Below, one piece after another: positions 20,001 through 28,704 of a DNA stretch of 64,000 nucleotides. The first letter of the stretch is position 1. Every line of letters starts with the position of its first letter. The DNA comes from CAIWHR01 sp963726775 (GTDB taxonomy: Bacteria > Pseudomonadota > Gammaproteobacteria > Burkholderiales > Casimicrobiaceae), in assembly GCA_963726775.1 (NCBI GenBank), contig CAVSDL010000009.1, forward strand, positions 124,001-188,000, given 5' to 3'. Made by a program: the position numbers and the translations under genes. The notes under the pieces are model-generated. The model saw only the letters and a list, made by a program, of their open reading frames with translations. It was not told where the DNA came from and made no database searches.

Positions 20001-22213
20001 CGGCGTGCTACTACGTTGCCACACCGATCCGAACAACATGGCGACCACGACGATGAACCACACGGGGATCGCCAGCGGCTGCGCGACGTGCCACGGGACG
20101 GGCAAGAACCTCGCTCGGCACGCCGAAGCAGGAGCCGTCCAACCACATCCCGTCCGATCCGGCGGCGTGCGAGGCGTGCCACCTGGTTACGAAGTTCAAC
20201 AACTTCTCGGGAACCGGCATCAAGCACGCCGCGGTCACCGGCAAGCCGTGCATGAGCTGCCACGAGCTAGGGATGAGCTGGTATGGCATCACCAGGCTCT
20301 GGGTTCGCGACGGCGCCAATCACCACAAGGGTCAGGACTGCGGCGGCTCGGGATGTCACAAGCCGAAGGATGTCGCAGGACCCAAGGCCATCGCCGCCGC
20401 GAAGGTTGCCACCACGAAGGTGACGAGCCCGACCGGAACGGCCACGACGGCCGCGGCATCGAGCCCGACGGGACCGAGCGCGGCGCCTGCTAACCATGCG
20501 GCGATCACGAATGGCTGCGCGACATGTCACAGTGGCACGGTGCCGGGCGTACTCGGCAAGCCGGTCGTGCACATTGCAACGTCGGCCGCGTGCGAGGCCT
20601 GCCACACCAGCACCTCGTCGTTCGCGACGTGGAAGATGAACCACGCCGGAATCACGGCGGGCTGCGCCTCCTGCCACAGCGGGCAGTACCCGGGTGCGAA
20701 GGCCAAGCCGGGCACCGCCATGCACATTGCCACCATGGCTGCGTGCGAGACGTGTCACACGAGCACCACGACGTTCGCGACCTGGACGATGAACCACGCC
20801 GGGATCGTCAAGGGATGCACGAGCTGCCATGCCGGCCAGTACGCGGACGTCAAGGTCAAGCCCGCCACTCACCCGAAGACAACGGCGGCATGCGAGACCT
20901 GCCACATCAGCACGAGTTCGTGGACGATGGGCAAGACCGGCGTGCTCGGGAATGGGCGGAAGGGGATCGCGGCGTTGCCTGTCCCGGTACCGGCAGTGGT
21001 TGCCAAGGTGGCAGCTCCGGCGGCCACGGCGCCGGCCACGGTCACGGTCGATCCGACGAAGCCGGTAACGGCGGCAACGCCGAAGACCACGCCGCCAACG
21101 GCTGCGACCGTTGTAGCGGCGGTGACGGCGCCGGACGCTGCGGTCCCGGGGACCGTGGATGCCGGCTCGGGTACTCCGACACCCGCTGGCGTCGCCCTTG
21201 CCGCGCCCGCAGTACCGACATCAGGCACGCCGTCGGGACTCGCGTCTACGGCACCGGTCGCGAGCTCGTCAGCGCCATCGGTAACCTTGCCGGTTGCCCT
21301 GTCGGCGCCGACGCCGACGCCATCGGTCAACGTATCGCCACCGTCGGCGCCTCCGGCGGCCCCCGTCGCTGCGCCGACGCCCGCTGTGCCTCCGGCCGCG
21401 ATGCCGGCGCCTCCGGTCGCAATGCCAGCGCCTCCGGTCGCAATGCCAGCGCCTCCGGTCGCAATGCCAGCGCCTCCGGTCGCAATGCCAGCACCTCCGG
21501 TCGCAATGCCAGCGCCTCCGGTCGCAATGCCAGCGCCTCCGGTCGCGATGCCAGCACCTCCGGTCGCGATGCCGGCACCTCCGGTCGCGATGCCGGCGCC
21601 ACCTTCCGCGCCGCCCGGCAGGTTCAGCCATATGGGCGTTGCCCCGGGCCAGTGCTTTACCTGTCACAATGACCGGGACGCGAAGGGCAAGCCGGGCAGA
21701 CACTTGCAGACGATGCTGGGATGCGACTCCTGCCACCGCACGACGGCATGGATACCGGCGAATTTCTCGCATACCGGCGTGGCGCCAGGGAGTTGTGTAA
21801 CGTGTCATACAGGCATGAACGCCAAGGGCAAGTCGTCGAACCACTTCGTCACCACGCGTTCCTGCGATTCGTGCCACCGCTCGACGGCATGGACGCCCGC
21901 GACCAATTACAATCACGTGGCGCCGGCGTTCGTCCGGCACAATCGCGACGTCGAATGCACGGACTGCCACACCACGAAGGGCGAGACGGTCGTATTCAAG
22001 GCGGCCACCTACAAGGGAACCTGTGCAGGCTGTCACGCGCCAGTGTTCAAGCCGGATGCGCACATCAAGGTCGAATCGCCGCGTATCCCCTACACGGTGC
22101 TCGAGTTGAAGGACTGCACCACGTCGTGTCACATCTACGCGACGAACGCGTCGGGGTCACCGGTGAAGAAATCGATCCCGTCGCGCCACCGCGCGACCGA
22201 CGGCGGCTTCTGA
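14083..22213 (+). CDS. Giant multiheme c-type cytochrome (~2,700 residues, ~80 heme sites), frameshifts in current sequence
   Basis: Signal peptide (cut near AAAQA), then heme motifs throughout. 41 CXXCH are read in frame to 17816, about 27 more across the disrupted stretch 17817-20116, and about 13 to the end, including one CX4CH (20339-20359) and one CX3CH (22114-22131). The protein is Gly/Thr/Ala-rich; conserved MNHAGI, GHIP and HSAV motifs probably provide distal His. Tandem seven-heme modules (215 and 205 residues) form the middle. A Pro/Ala-rich linker with ten MPAPPVA-type heptads precedes six to seven final hemes. The frame passes through 1, 2, 0 and back to 2, with about ten small indels confined to near-identical repeats; flanks are intact, so I treat it as one gene. 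Starts with an ATGA overlap to the 24-heme gene. Probably exported to the cell surface as a long electron conductor. Confidence 0.85.
16831..18121 (+). repeat. Two tandem 645-nt coding repeats (seven hemes each) in the giant cytochrome
   Basis: The block beginning at 16831 recurs at 17476 and, partly, at 18122, a period of 645-646 nt (215 codons). Each unit encodes the heme order CALCH, CATCH, CVGCH, CTNCH, CESCH, CATCH, CGTCH. The first two copies differ by few substitutions; the second contains small indels after 17816. Confidence 0.85.
18351..19580 (+). repeat. Two nearly identical tandem 615-nt coding repeats (seven hemes each)
   Basis: The block at 18351 recurs at 18967 and again, degenerating, at 19581: period 614-616 nt, 205 codons without the indels. 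Each unit encodes CATCH, CDTCH, CMSCH, CKGCH, CNICH, CTQCH, CVGCH. The copies differ by only a handful of bases, indicating very recent duplication or gene conversion. Confidence 0.85.
21401..21610 (+). repeat. Ten 21-nt repeats coding for MPAPPVA heptads
   Basis: Period of exactly 21 bases from 21401 to 21610, with only third-position changes between copies. It codes for a stiff Pro/Ala linker between the main heme array and the C-terminal hemes of the giant cytochrome. Confidence 0.9.
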
Positions 22214-22274
22214 TCGTGCGCGTGATTCCGGCCCGGACTGACACCTTTCTCTTTCTCGGACCGCCATCGCGCGC

Positions 22275-24482
22275 ATGATCGCCATGCCTACCCGACGTCT
22301 GCCCAGCCGCATTGCGGCAACACTGCTCGCCGCGCTGCTGTTCGTCGCGGCGAGCGCCTCCGCGCAACTGATCGATTCCGTCGACGTCTCCAACGATGGC
22401 GCCAACGCCATCGTGCGGATCAAGTTCGGCGCACTGATCCAGTATTTGCGGCACGCGCCCGCCAGCGAGGGCAGCCTCGTCCAGATGTACTTCCAGATCA
22501 CCGCGCGCGACGCCGCGTCGGAGGCGGTCGCGGAGGAAAGGCGCTTCCCCCCGCCGAACGACCTGCTGCCGCAGCTCGTAGTGACCTACCCGGTGCAGCC
22601 GCCCGGAATCCAGCGCCGGCTCGACATCAACTTCGGGAAAAATGTCCGATTCCGGCTGCGGCCCGAGGACGCACGGACGATTGTTCTGGTCGTGCCGCTG
22701 ACCGACGAGCAGATCGCGAAACTGAAGCCGCCGAAACCGGAAGGCGTGCAGCTTGCGCCGTCGCCGGTGTCGGCCTCGCCACAGACCGACGTCGAGCGCG
22801 AGGCGGCTACCTTGTCACGCGAGGCGCGCTCGGCACTCGAGGCGGGCGAGTTCGAGACCGCGGTCACCAAACTCAACCAGCTGCTCAACTTGCCGCCGAC
22901 CGCGTACTCGCAGGAAGCCCAGGAGCAGATCGGCATTGCGCGAGACAGACTTGGCGAGACGGCGAAGGCGAAAGCCGAATACGAGCTCTACCTCAAGGTG
23001 TATCCGGACGGCCCGGCTGCCGAGCGCGTGCGGCAGCGGCTCGCGGCACTGGCCGCGCCGCCGGTTCCGGGAGCGGCAGTGGCACGTCCCGGGGCGTTGA
23101 GCTATTGGGGTAGCGTGTCCATGTACTACTACGGCGGGCAATCGCAGACGACAACGTCCACCACGACGCCCAATCCCGCCACGGGCGCCACCTCGATCGA
23201 CACGAGTTCGCTGTCCTCCGTCGATCAGCGGCAGCTCGTCACCAACGTGGACCTTGCCGCCCGCTACCGCGACGCGAACTGGGACAGCCGCGTGGTGGTT
23301 CGCGACTCTCTGGCGGCGGATTTCCTGCGCCGGAGGAATCTCGACTGCCCGATCGTTCCCGACCCCTTCAATCCCTGCAAGGACAACAAGGGCACGTCAT
23401 ACGACAACCGCCTGACGGCCGCGTATTTCGAGACCAAGTACCAGCCCGCGCAGTTGATGGGGCGGTTCGGGCGCCAGTCGGCAACCGCAGGCGGCGTGAT
23501 CGGCCGTTTCGACGGTGCGGTGGGCCAATGGGGGTTCTACGAGAACTGGCGAGGCAATGCCGTTGTCGGCCAGACTGTCGATGCCACGTTGGGGGGCACC
23601 AAGACCTTCTACGGCGCGAGTGTCGAAGCGGAAAACCTCGGTGGCCGCTGGGGCGGCAATGTCTTCGCCATCCGGCAGACGGCCGCGGGCTACGAAGACC
23701 GTGTCGGCGTGGGAGGCGAGGTCCGCTATTTCGATTCCGAGCGCAACGTCTATGCGCTGCTCGATTACGACCCGGTTTTCAAGGCGACCAACATCGGCAT
23801 GATCCAGGCCAACTGGCAGTTTCCGACGGGCACCGGTGTCAACGTGCTCTACGACTACCGGCGGGCGCCGACGCTGCAGCTCACCAACGCGCTGGTCGCG
23901 TTTCCCTCGGGTACTTCCGTCGGGGACATGGTTCAGAGCCTGGGCATGTCAGGCGCGCGCGACCTCGCGAAGACCGTCACGCCGGTGTCCCGTGTCGCGG
24001 TCGTCGGCGTCACCCAGCAATTGTCGCCGCGCTGGCAGGTCGGCGGCGACGTTCGCCTGTCGACGCTGAGCTCGACGCCCGCGACAGGAGATTTCCCCGG
24101 GCTGCCGGCGAGCGGAAACGTCTACACCTACACGCTGCAGGTCATCGCCAACAGCTTCACGCCGTATCAGGACATTCTGGTGCTGAACGGGAACTTCCTG
24201 ACTTCGACGCTATTCGACGCGCAGCAGTTCAGCGTCGACTATCGGATTACGCCCTGGGCGAACGTGACGCTCGAACCGATGCTGCGGTATTACCAGCAGT
24301 CCGACAATCAGGACGTGAAGCTTACGCGATGGACCCCGGGGCTGAAGCTCGTCTGGCTGGTCCGGGACCGGCTGTACCTCGAGGCGGAAGGCGACTGGGA
24401 ACTTGCAAAGACCAAGGGTCCGATCATCGACGACAGCGTCACGCGCACCTTCTATTACGTCGGCGTGCGCTGGGATCTCTGA
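22275..24482 (+). CDS. Outer-membrane beta-barrel protein with N-terminal AMIN-like and TPR-like regions
   Basis: 735 residues. Sec signal peptide (cut after ASASA), then a beta-rich AMIN-like segment (about 30-150), a helical TPR-like segment (about 175-260: EARSALEAGEFETAVTKL, then AKAEYELYLKVYPDGP) and from about 275 a C-terminal half of alternating aromatic/hydrophobic strands typical of barrels (for example VSMYYYGGQ, NVYALLDYDP), ending VRWDL close to the usual outer-membrane C-terminal signature. No CXXCH. Placed 62 bases after the giant cytochrome gene, it is the natural candidate for the porin that lets the cytochromes cross the outer membrane, the role MtrB/PioB plays elsewhere. It does not show the N-terminal Cys motif or layout I associate with MtrB. 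Barrel call is solid; conduit role is inferred from context. Confidence 0.75.
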   Translation: MIAMPTRRLPSRIAATLLAALLFVAASASAQLIDSVDVSNDGANAIVRIKFGALIQYLRHAPASEGSLVQMYFQITARDAASEAVAEERRFPPPNDLLPQLVVTYPVQPPGIQRRLDINFGKNVRFRLRPEDARTIVLVVPLTDEQIAKLKPPKPEGVQLAPSPVSASPQTDVEREAATLSREARSALEAGEFETAVTKLNQLLNLPPTAYSQEAQEQIGIARDRLGETAKAKAEYELYLKVYPDGPAAERVRQRLAALAAPPVPGAAVARPGALSYWGSVSMYYYGGQSQTTTSTTTPNPATGATSIDTSSLSSVDQRQLVTNVDLAARYRDANWDSRVVVRDSLAADFLRRRNLDCPIVPDPFNPCKDNKGTSYDNRLTAAYFETKYQPAQLMGRFGRQSATAGGVIGRFDGAVGQWGFYENWRGNAVVGQTVDATLGGTKTFYGASVEAENLGGRWGGNVFAIRQTAAGYEDRVGVGGEVRYFDSERNVYALLDYDPVFKATNIGMIQANWQFPTGTGVNVLYDYRRAPTLQLTNALVAFPSGTSVGDMVQSLGMSGARDLAKTVTPVSRVAVVGVTQQLSPRWQVGGDVRLSTLSSTPATGDFPGLPASGNVYTYTLQVIANSFTPYQDILVLNGNFLTSTLFDAQQFSVDYRITPWANVTLEPMLRYYQQSDNQDVKLTRWTPGLKLVWLVRDRLYLEAEGDWELAKTKGPIIDDSVTRTFYYVGVRWDL

Positions 24483-24502
24483 CCGTTCCGGCGGCTTTGC
24501 CC

Positions 24503-24964
24503 ATGACCCCCGGTACGAAGCGCTTGTACTCCGTAGTCGCGGTTGCCGTTGTCGCGATGGCCGTGACGGTCGTGGGACTCTACGCCAAGCTTTCGGACCA
24601 TGCGGCGCCGGACGCCGCGCCGGCGCTTTCACTGCCGCCGTTGGCGCCTCCCGTGGCCGCTCCCGGAGCTGCGCCCGGCGCCATGCCTGGAGTCACTCCG
24701 GGAGCCGCTCCCGGAGCTGCGCCCAGCCCCCCGGCATCAGCCATGGACGTTGCCGCCGAGCGGCTCGCCAAGCGCCTGACTGAAAAGGACGGCTCCGCTG
24801 ACGATTGGGCGCTTCTGGCGCGAAGCTACATGATGCTCAATCGGTATTCGGACGCGGTGGGTGCCTTCGACCGCGCGCTTGCCAAGACACCGGGCAACGC
24901 CGCGTTGGCTGCGGATCGCGCTGCCGCGCAAAAGGCGGCCGCCGAGGCCACTCCGCCGCGCTGA
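24503..24964 (+). CDS. Membrane-anchored TPR protein, CcmI/CcmH C-terminus-like
   Basis: 153 residues. A single N-terminal membrane helix (about 8-28), then a Pro/Ala/Gly-rich linker with repeated PGAAPGA units, then a TPR-like C-terminal domain (DDWALLARSYMMLNRYSDAV, then GAFDRALAKTPGNAALAADR). This block is typical of the TPR part of CcmI/CcmH, the apocytochrome chaperone of c-type cytochrome maturation. Following the barrel gene by 20 bases, it looks like a dedicated helper for maturing the exceptionally large heme load of this operon. It could also be a structural periplasmic TPR protein; the WALLARSYM block is the basis of my preference. Confidence 0.7.
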   Translation: MTPGTKRLYSVVAVAVVAMAVTVVGLYAKLSDHAAPDAAPALSLPPLAPPVAAPGAAPGAMPGVTPGAAPGAAPSPPASAMDVAAERLAKRLTEKDGSADDWALLARSYMMLNRYSDAVGAFDRALAKTPGNAALAADRAAAQKAAAEATPPR

Positions 24965-25032
24965 CCCGCCGCGCATTACACTGGGCGCGCCGCCGTCGTG
25001 GCGTGCGCTGCCGGGTCCCGCTCATTTCTGGT

Positions 25033-25767
25033 GTGTCGGCTACACGCTCCCTCCATGGATTTCACGCGGTGTCCGCGCGTCTGCGCCAGCGGCCGGACTC
25101 CGTGCGGGCCCTCTACCTGTCCGGCGCCCGGCATGATGCCCGCGTGCGGGACCTCGTAGCTATCGCCGAAGCCGCCGGCTGCGCGGCGCACGTCGCCGAC
25201 GACGGGCGCCTTACGCAGTTGGCGGGCACCGACCGGCATCAGGGCGTCGTGGCGATCGTCGACGCGGCGATTCCGCAGGTGAAGCTCGATGACCTGTTCG
25301 ATGCGCTGCCGGAACCCGCACTGCTGGTCGTACTCGACGGCGTCACCGATCCGCACAATCTCGGCGCATGCCTGCGCAACGCCGATGCCTTCGGCGCCCA
25401 TGCGGTCATCGTCCCCAGGGATCGCGCAGTAGGCGTCAACGCTACCGTAGCCAAGGCGGCCAGCGGCGCGGCCGACACGATCCCCGTGATCACCGTCACC
25501 AATCTCGCGCGCACGCTGCGCGACCTCAAGGAGCGCGGAGTGTGGATCCTCGGTGCCGATGCCGGCGGCGAGAACCTTTTCGACGCCGACCTTGCCGGCC
25601 CCATTGCCTGGGTGCTCGGCGCCGAGGGGTCGGGGCTGCGGCGGCTCACGCGCGAATCGTGCGATCGCATCGTCGGCATCCCGCTGTCCGGTGCCGTCGA
25701 GAGCCTCAACGTTTCGGTCGCCAGCGGCATCTGCCTCTACGCGTCACGCTGCGCGCGCGCCGCATAG
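25033..25767 (+). CDS. rlmB: 23S rRNA 2'-O-methyltransferase RlmB (SpoU/TrmH family)
   Basis: 244 residues. Methylates the 2'-OH of G2251 in 23S rRNA using S-adenosylmethionine. The N-terminal substrate-binding domain begins LHGFHAVSARL; the knotted SPOUT domain carries motif 1 (DGVTDPHNLGACLRNADAFG, residues about 99-118), motif 2 (WVLGAEGSGLRRLT) and motif 3 (IPLSGAVESLNVSVASGICLYA). Length matches E. coli RlmB (243). GTG 25033 gives the expected N-terminus; no ATG is available in frame nearby. It is the last plus-strand gene before the dpp operon and ends ahead of the bidirectional terminator. Confidence 0.93.
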   Translation: MSATRSLHGFHAVSARLRQRPDSVRALYLSGARHDARVRDLVAIAEAAGCAAHVADDGRLTQLAGTDRHQGVVAIVDAAIPQVKLDDLFDALPEPALLVVLDGVTDPHNLGACLRNADAFGAHAVIVPRDRAVGVNATVAKAASGAADTIPVITVTNLARTLRDLKERGVWILGADAGGENLFDADLAGPIAWVLGAEGSGLRRLTRESCDRIVGIPLSGAVESLNVSVASGICLYASRCARAA

Positions 25768-25896
25768 AAGCAGCACCGCTGTTGCGGCGGTCGCATCGGC
25801 GACGCTCCCGGCTGTCGTTGATTTCGGAGCAATCAGCGGGGTCGACGTTCTCGCCGTCCGGCAGCGCGATCGGGGCCATTGCCGCCGTACTGACAG

Positions 25897-25933
25897 AAAA
25901 ACCCCGTGGCACGATCCCGGCCCACGGAGTTTT
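25897..25933. terminator. Bidirectional terminator between rlmB and dppA
   Basis: Stem CCCCGTGG (25902-25909) with CCACGGAG (25922-25929), one mismatch, 12-base loop. A-run on the left and T-run on the right allow termination for both convergent genes. Confidence 0.7.
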
Positions 25934-26010
25934 CGGATTACGCTTTCACGCCGGCCTCCGGGCGACTCACCGATGCGGGGATTAGGGCAGGGAACGCACC
26001 GGGGAACGAC

Positions 26011-27642
26011 TTACTCCTTGATGTCGACCCCGTAGAACGTGTGCCGTCCGAACGGGCTCAGCTTGAAGTCGATGACTTCCTTGCGGACCGGCTTCAGCTG
26101 CACCGCGTGCGCAATGGTGAACCACGGTGCCTGCTCCTTGAATATCACCTGCGCCTTCTCGTACAGTTCGGCGCGCGGCTTCTGGCCGGAGATCGTCTTC
26201 GCCTTCTGGATCAGGTCCTCGTAGGGCTGATAGCAGAACTTGGCGACGTTGCTGCCGTTGCTCTTCGCGGCGTCGCATCCGAGCAAGGTGGCCAGGAAGT
26301 TGTCGGGATCGCCGTTGTCGCCCGTCCAGCCGAGCATCCCCATCTGATGCTCGCCGTTCTGCATGCGCTTCCGGTATTCGCCCCACTCGAAGCTCTTGAT
26401 CTCGGCGGTCACGCCCACCTTGGCGAGATCGGCCTGCATCAGCTCGGCGATACGCCGCGCGTTCGGGTTGTACGGCCGCTGCACCGGCATTGCCCAAAGG
26501 TCGGTCGCGAAGCCGCTGGGATAGCCCGCATCGGCCAGCAGCTTCTTCGCGGCGGCGGGATCGAACGGATCGTCCTTGATCGCATTGTTGTACGACCACT
26601 GCGTCGGCGGTATCGGGTTCTTGGCCGGGACGCCGGCAGTGAGATACACCGCGTCGATGATGGCTTTCTTGTTGATCGCCATGTTGATCGCCTTGCGCAC
26701 GCGCACGTCGTCGAACGGCTTTTTCGTCGTGTTGTAGGCGAGGTATCCCACGTTGAGGCCCGGTTGCTCGAGGACCATGACGTTCGGATCCTTGCGGATC
26801 GTGTCGAGGTCGGCCGGATTCGGATACGGCATCACGTGGCATTCGCCCTTTTGCAGCTTGGCCCAGCGCACCGAGGCGTCCGGCGTGATCGAGAAAATCA
26901 GGTCGTCGATCTTGGCCTTGCCGCCGTAATACTGCGGAAACGCCTTGTAGCGGATGATGGCGTCCTTGATGTAGCGCTCCAGATAGAACGGGCCGGTGCC
27001 GATGGGTTCCTGGTCGATCTTCTCCGGCGTGCCGGCCTTGAGCATCGCGTCCGCATACTCTTTCGACTGCACGCCGGCATATTCCATCGCCAGGTCGGAC
27101 AGGAACGGTGCTTCGGGCTTCTCGAGCGTGATGCGGACGGTGTAATCGTTGACCTTTTCGACGGACTTCAGCAGCTTGGGCAGGCCCATGTCGTTGAAGT
27201 ACGAGTGGTTCGAGCTCGTGATCTTGAAATAGGGATTCGATTCCTTCCACTGCCGTTCGATGGCGAAGATCATGTCGTCGGCATTGAAATCGCGTGTCGG
27301 CTTCCAGGCGCGGTGGTTGTGCCACTTCACACCCTTGCGCAGGTGGAACGTGTAGACCTTGCCGTCCGGGGAAATTTCCCAGCGCTCCGCCAGACCCGGC
27401 ACGACCGTGGTGCCGCCGCGCTCGAAATCGACGATGCGGCTGTAGATCTGGCTGTTGGCGTCGAACGAAGTCCCGGTGGTGTTGACGCCGGGGTAGAAGT
27501 TTTCCGGGCTGCCCTCGGAACAGTACACCAGCGTCTTGGCCGAGAGGCCGGCGCCGGCCAGCAAGACGGAGAGAGCCAGTGCAGTGATGAGGGCGCGCCG
27601 GACGCCATGCGGCCAGCGGGTGGCCGGATTGAAGCTCGTCAT
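26011..27642 (-). CDS. dppA: Dipeptide/oligopeptide-binding protein DppA
   Basis: 543 residues; periplasmic binding component of a Dpp-type peptide ABC importer. Signal peptide with cleavage near LSAKT (about residue 35). Mature start TLVYCSEGSPENFYPG and the SBP_bac_5 signature (residues about 85-130, VVPGLAERWEISPDGKVYTF) are characteristic of DppA, as is the C-terminal HAVQLKPVRKEVIDFKLSPF. Length fits DppA (about 535). It comes last in the minus-strand order dppB-dppC-dppD-dppF-dppA and is followed by the bidirectional terminator at 25897-25933. Confidence 0.95.
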   Translation of the reverse strand: MTSFNPATRWPHGVRRALITALALSVLLAGAGLSAKTLVYCSEGSPENFYPGVNTTGTSFDANSQIYSRIVDFERGGTTVVPGLAERWEISPDGKVYTFHLRKGVKWHNHRAWKPTRDFNADDMIFAIERQWKESNPYFKITSSNHSYFNDMGLPKLLKSVEKVNDYTVRITLEKPEAPFLSDLAMEYAGVQSKEYADAMLKAGTPEKIDQEPIGTGPFYLERYIKDAIIRYKAFPQYYGGKAKIDDLIFSITPDASVRWAKLQKGECHVMPYPNPADLDTIRKDPNVMVLEQPGLNVGYLAYNTTKKPFDDVRVRKAINMAINKKAIIDAVYLTAGVPAKNPIPPTQWSYNNAIKDDPFDPAAAKKLLADAGYPSGFATDLWAMPVQRPYNPNARRIAELMQADLAKVGVTAEIKSFEWGEYRKRMQNGEHQMGMLGWTGDNGDPDNFLATLLGCDAAKSNGSNVAKFCYQPYEDLIQKAKTISGQKPRAELYEKAQVIFKEQAPWFTIAHAVQLKPVRKEVIDFKLSPFGRHTFYGVDIKE

Positions 27643-27653
27643 GTGAGTAACTC

Positions 27654-28682
27654 CTATGTAAGAGGCTGCGATTCGTGCAGCACGGGACTTCCGGCATCAG
27701 TATGACCGGGTTTGAGAAACTGGTGGGCAAGATGGCAGGATACCTCCCGTCCGTCCAGGGGGCGCAGGACCGGACGCTCGTTCCGGCAGCGGTCGATCGC
27801 GTGGGCGCAGCGGGTGGAAAACACGCACCCCGCCGGCGGATTCAAAGGTGACGGGAGCTCGCCCCTCAGCACGATGCGTTCCGACTTGTCGATTCCGGGA
27901 ATGCCGGGGGTCGAGGCCAGCAGCGCCTGCGTGTAGGGATGCAGCGGCCGCGCAAAGATGCGCTCCTTGGCGCCCTGTTCCATCGCCAGGCCCAGGTACA
28001 TGACCAGCACGTCGTGCGCGATGTGCCGCACCACGCCAAGGTCGTGGGAAATGAACAGGTAGGCCAGGCCCAGCTCGCGTTGCAGGTCCGATAGCAGGTT
28101 GAGGACCTGTGCCTGGACCGAGACGTCCAGCGCCGACACCGGTTCGTCGGCCACGACCAGCGCCGGGTTGAGCATCAGTGCCCGCGCGATCGCAATGCGT
28201 TGCCGTTGCCCTCCCGAGAACATGTGCGGATAGCGGACGTAGTGCTCGGGCCGGAGCCCGACCTTGGCCAGCATGGCGCGCGCCTGTCCGGCCTGCTCGG
28301 CCGGATCAAGATCGGTGTTGATGGCCAGCGGTGCTTCCAGGATCGCGCCGATTTTCTTGCGCGGATTCAGCGAGCCGTAAGGATTCTGAAACACCATCTG
28401 CACGGCCTTGCGCAAGCCAGCCTGCTCCTGCGCAGGCGCATTCACGGCGTCGATGCCTCCCAGGCGCAAATGTCCCGACGTCGGCTTCTCGATCAGCGAG
28501 ATCACTCGCGCCAGCGTCGATTTGCCGCAGCCGGACTCGCCGACAACGGCAAGCGTGCGGCCAGCCTCGATGACGAACGAGACGCCGCCCACCGCCTGCA
28601 GGTGCGCCGCCTTGCGCAGGGGGCCGCGCCGGATTTCATACACGCGAGTCAGATCGCGTGCCTCGACGACCGGCACGCTCAC
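27654..28682 (-). CDS. dppF: Dipeptide ABC transporter ATPase DppF
   Basis: 342 residues. Walker A GESGCGKST, Q-loop VFQNPYGSLNPRKKIG, signature FSGGQRQRIAIARAL, Walker B LVVADEPVSALD, and the C-terminal oligopeptide-ATPase extension with its Cys-rich CVFSTRCAHAIDRC motif, which binds a 4Fe-4S cluster in some relatives. GTG 28682 is taken as start; GTG 28676 is an equally possible alternative. Lies 22 bases after dppD and 11 bases before dppA. One of two different ATPases of the importer. Confidence 0.93.
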   Translation of the reverse strand: MSVPVVEARDLTRVYEIRRGPLRKAAHLQAVGGVSFVIEAGRTLAVVGESGCGKSTLARVISLIEKPTSGHLRLGGIDAVNAPAQEQAGLRKAVQMVFQNPYGSLNPRKKIGAILEAPLAINTDLDPAEQAGQARAMLAKVGLRPEHYVRYPHMFSGGQRQRIAIARALMLNPALVVADEPVSALDVSVQAQVLNLLSDLQRELGLAYLFISHDLGVVRHIAHDVLVMYLGLAMEQGAKERIFARPLHPYTQALLASTPGIPGIDKSERIVLRGELPSPLNPPAGCVFSTRCAHAIDRCRNERPVLRPLDGREVSCHLAHQFLKPGHTDAGSPVLHESQPLT

Positions 28683-28704
28683 GGGTGTACCCCCATGGCA
28701 GCGC

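Noticed and set aside
21401..21610. Short direct repeats resembling a CRISPR array
   Set aside because: Period is 21 bases with no spacers and in-frame coding for MPAPPVA heptads.
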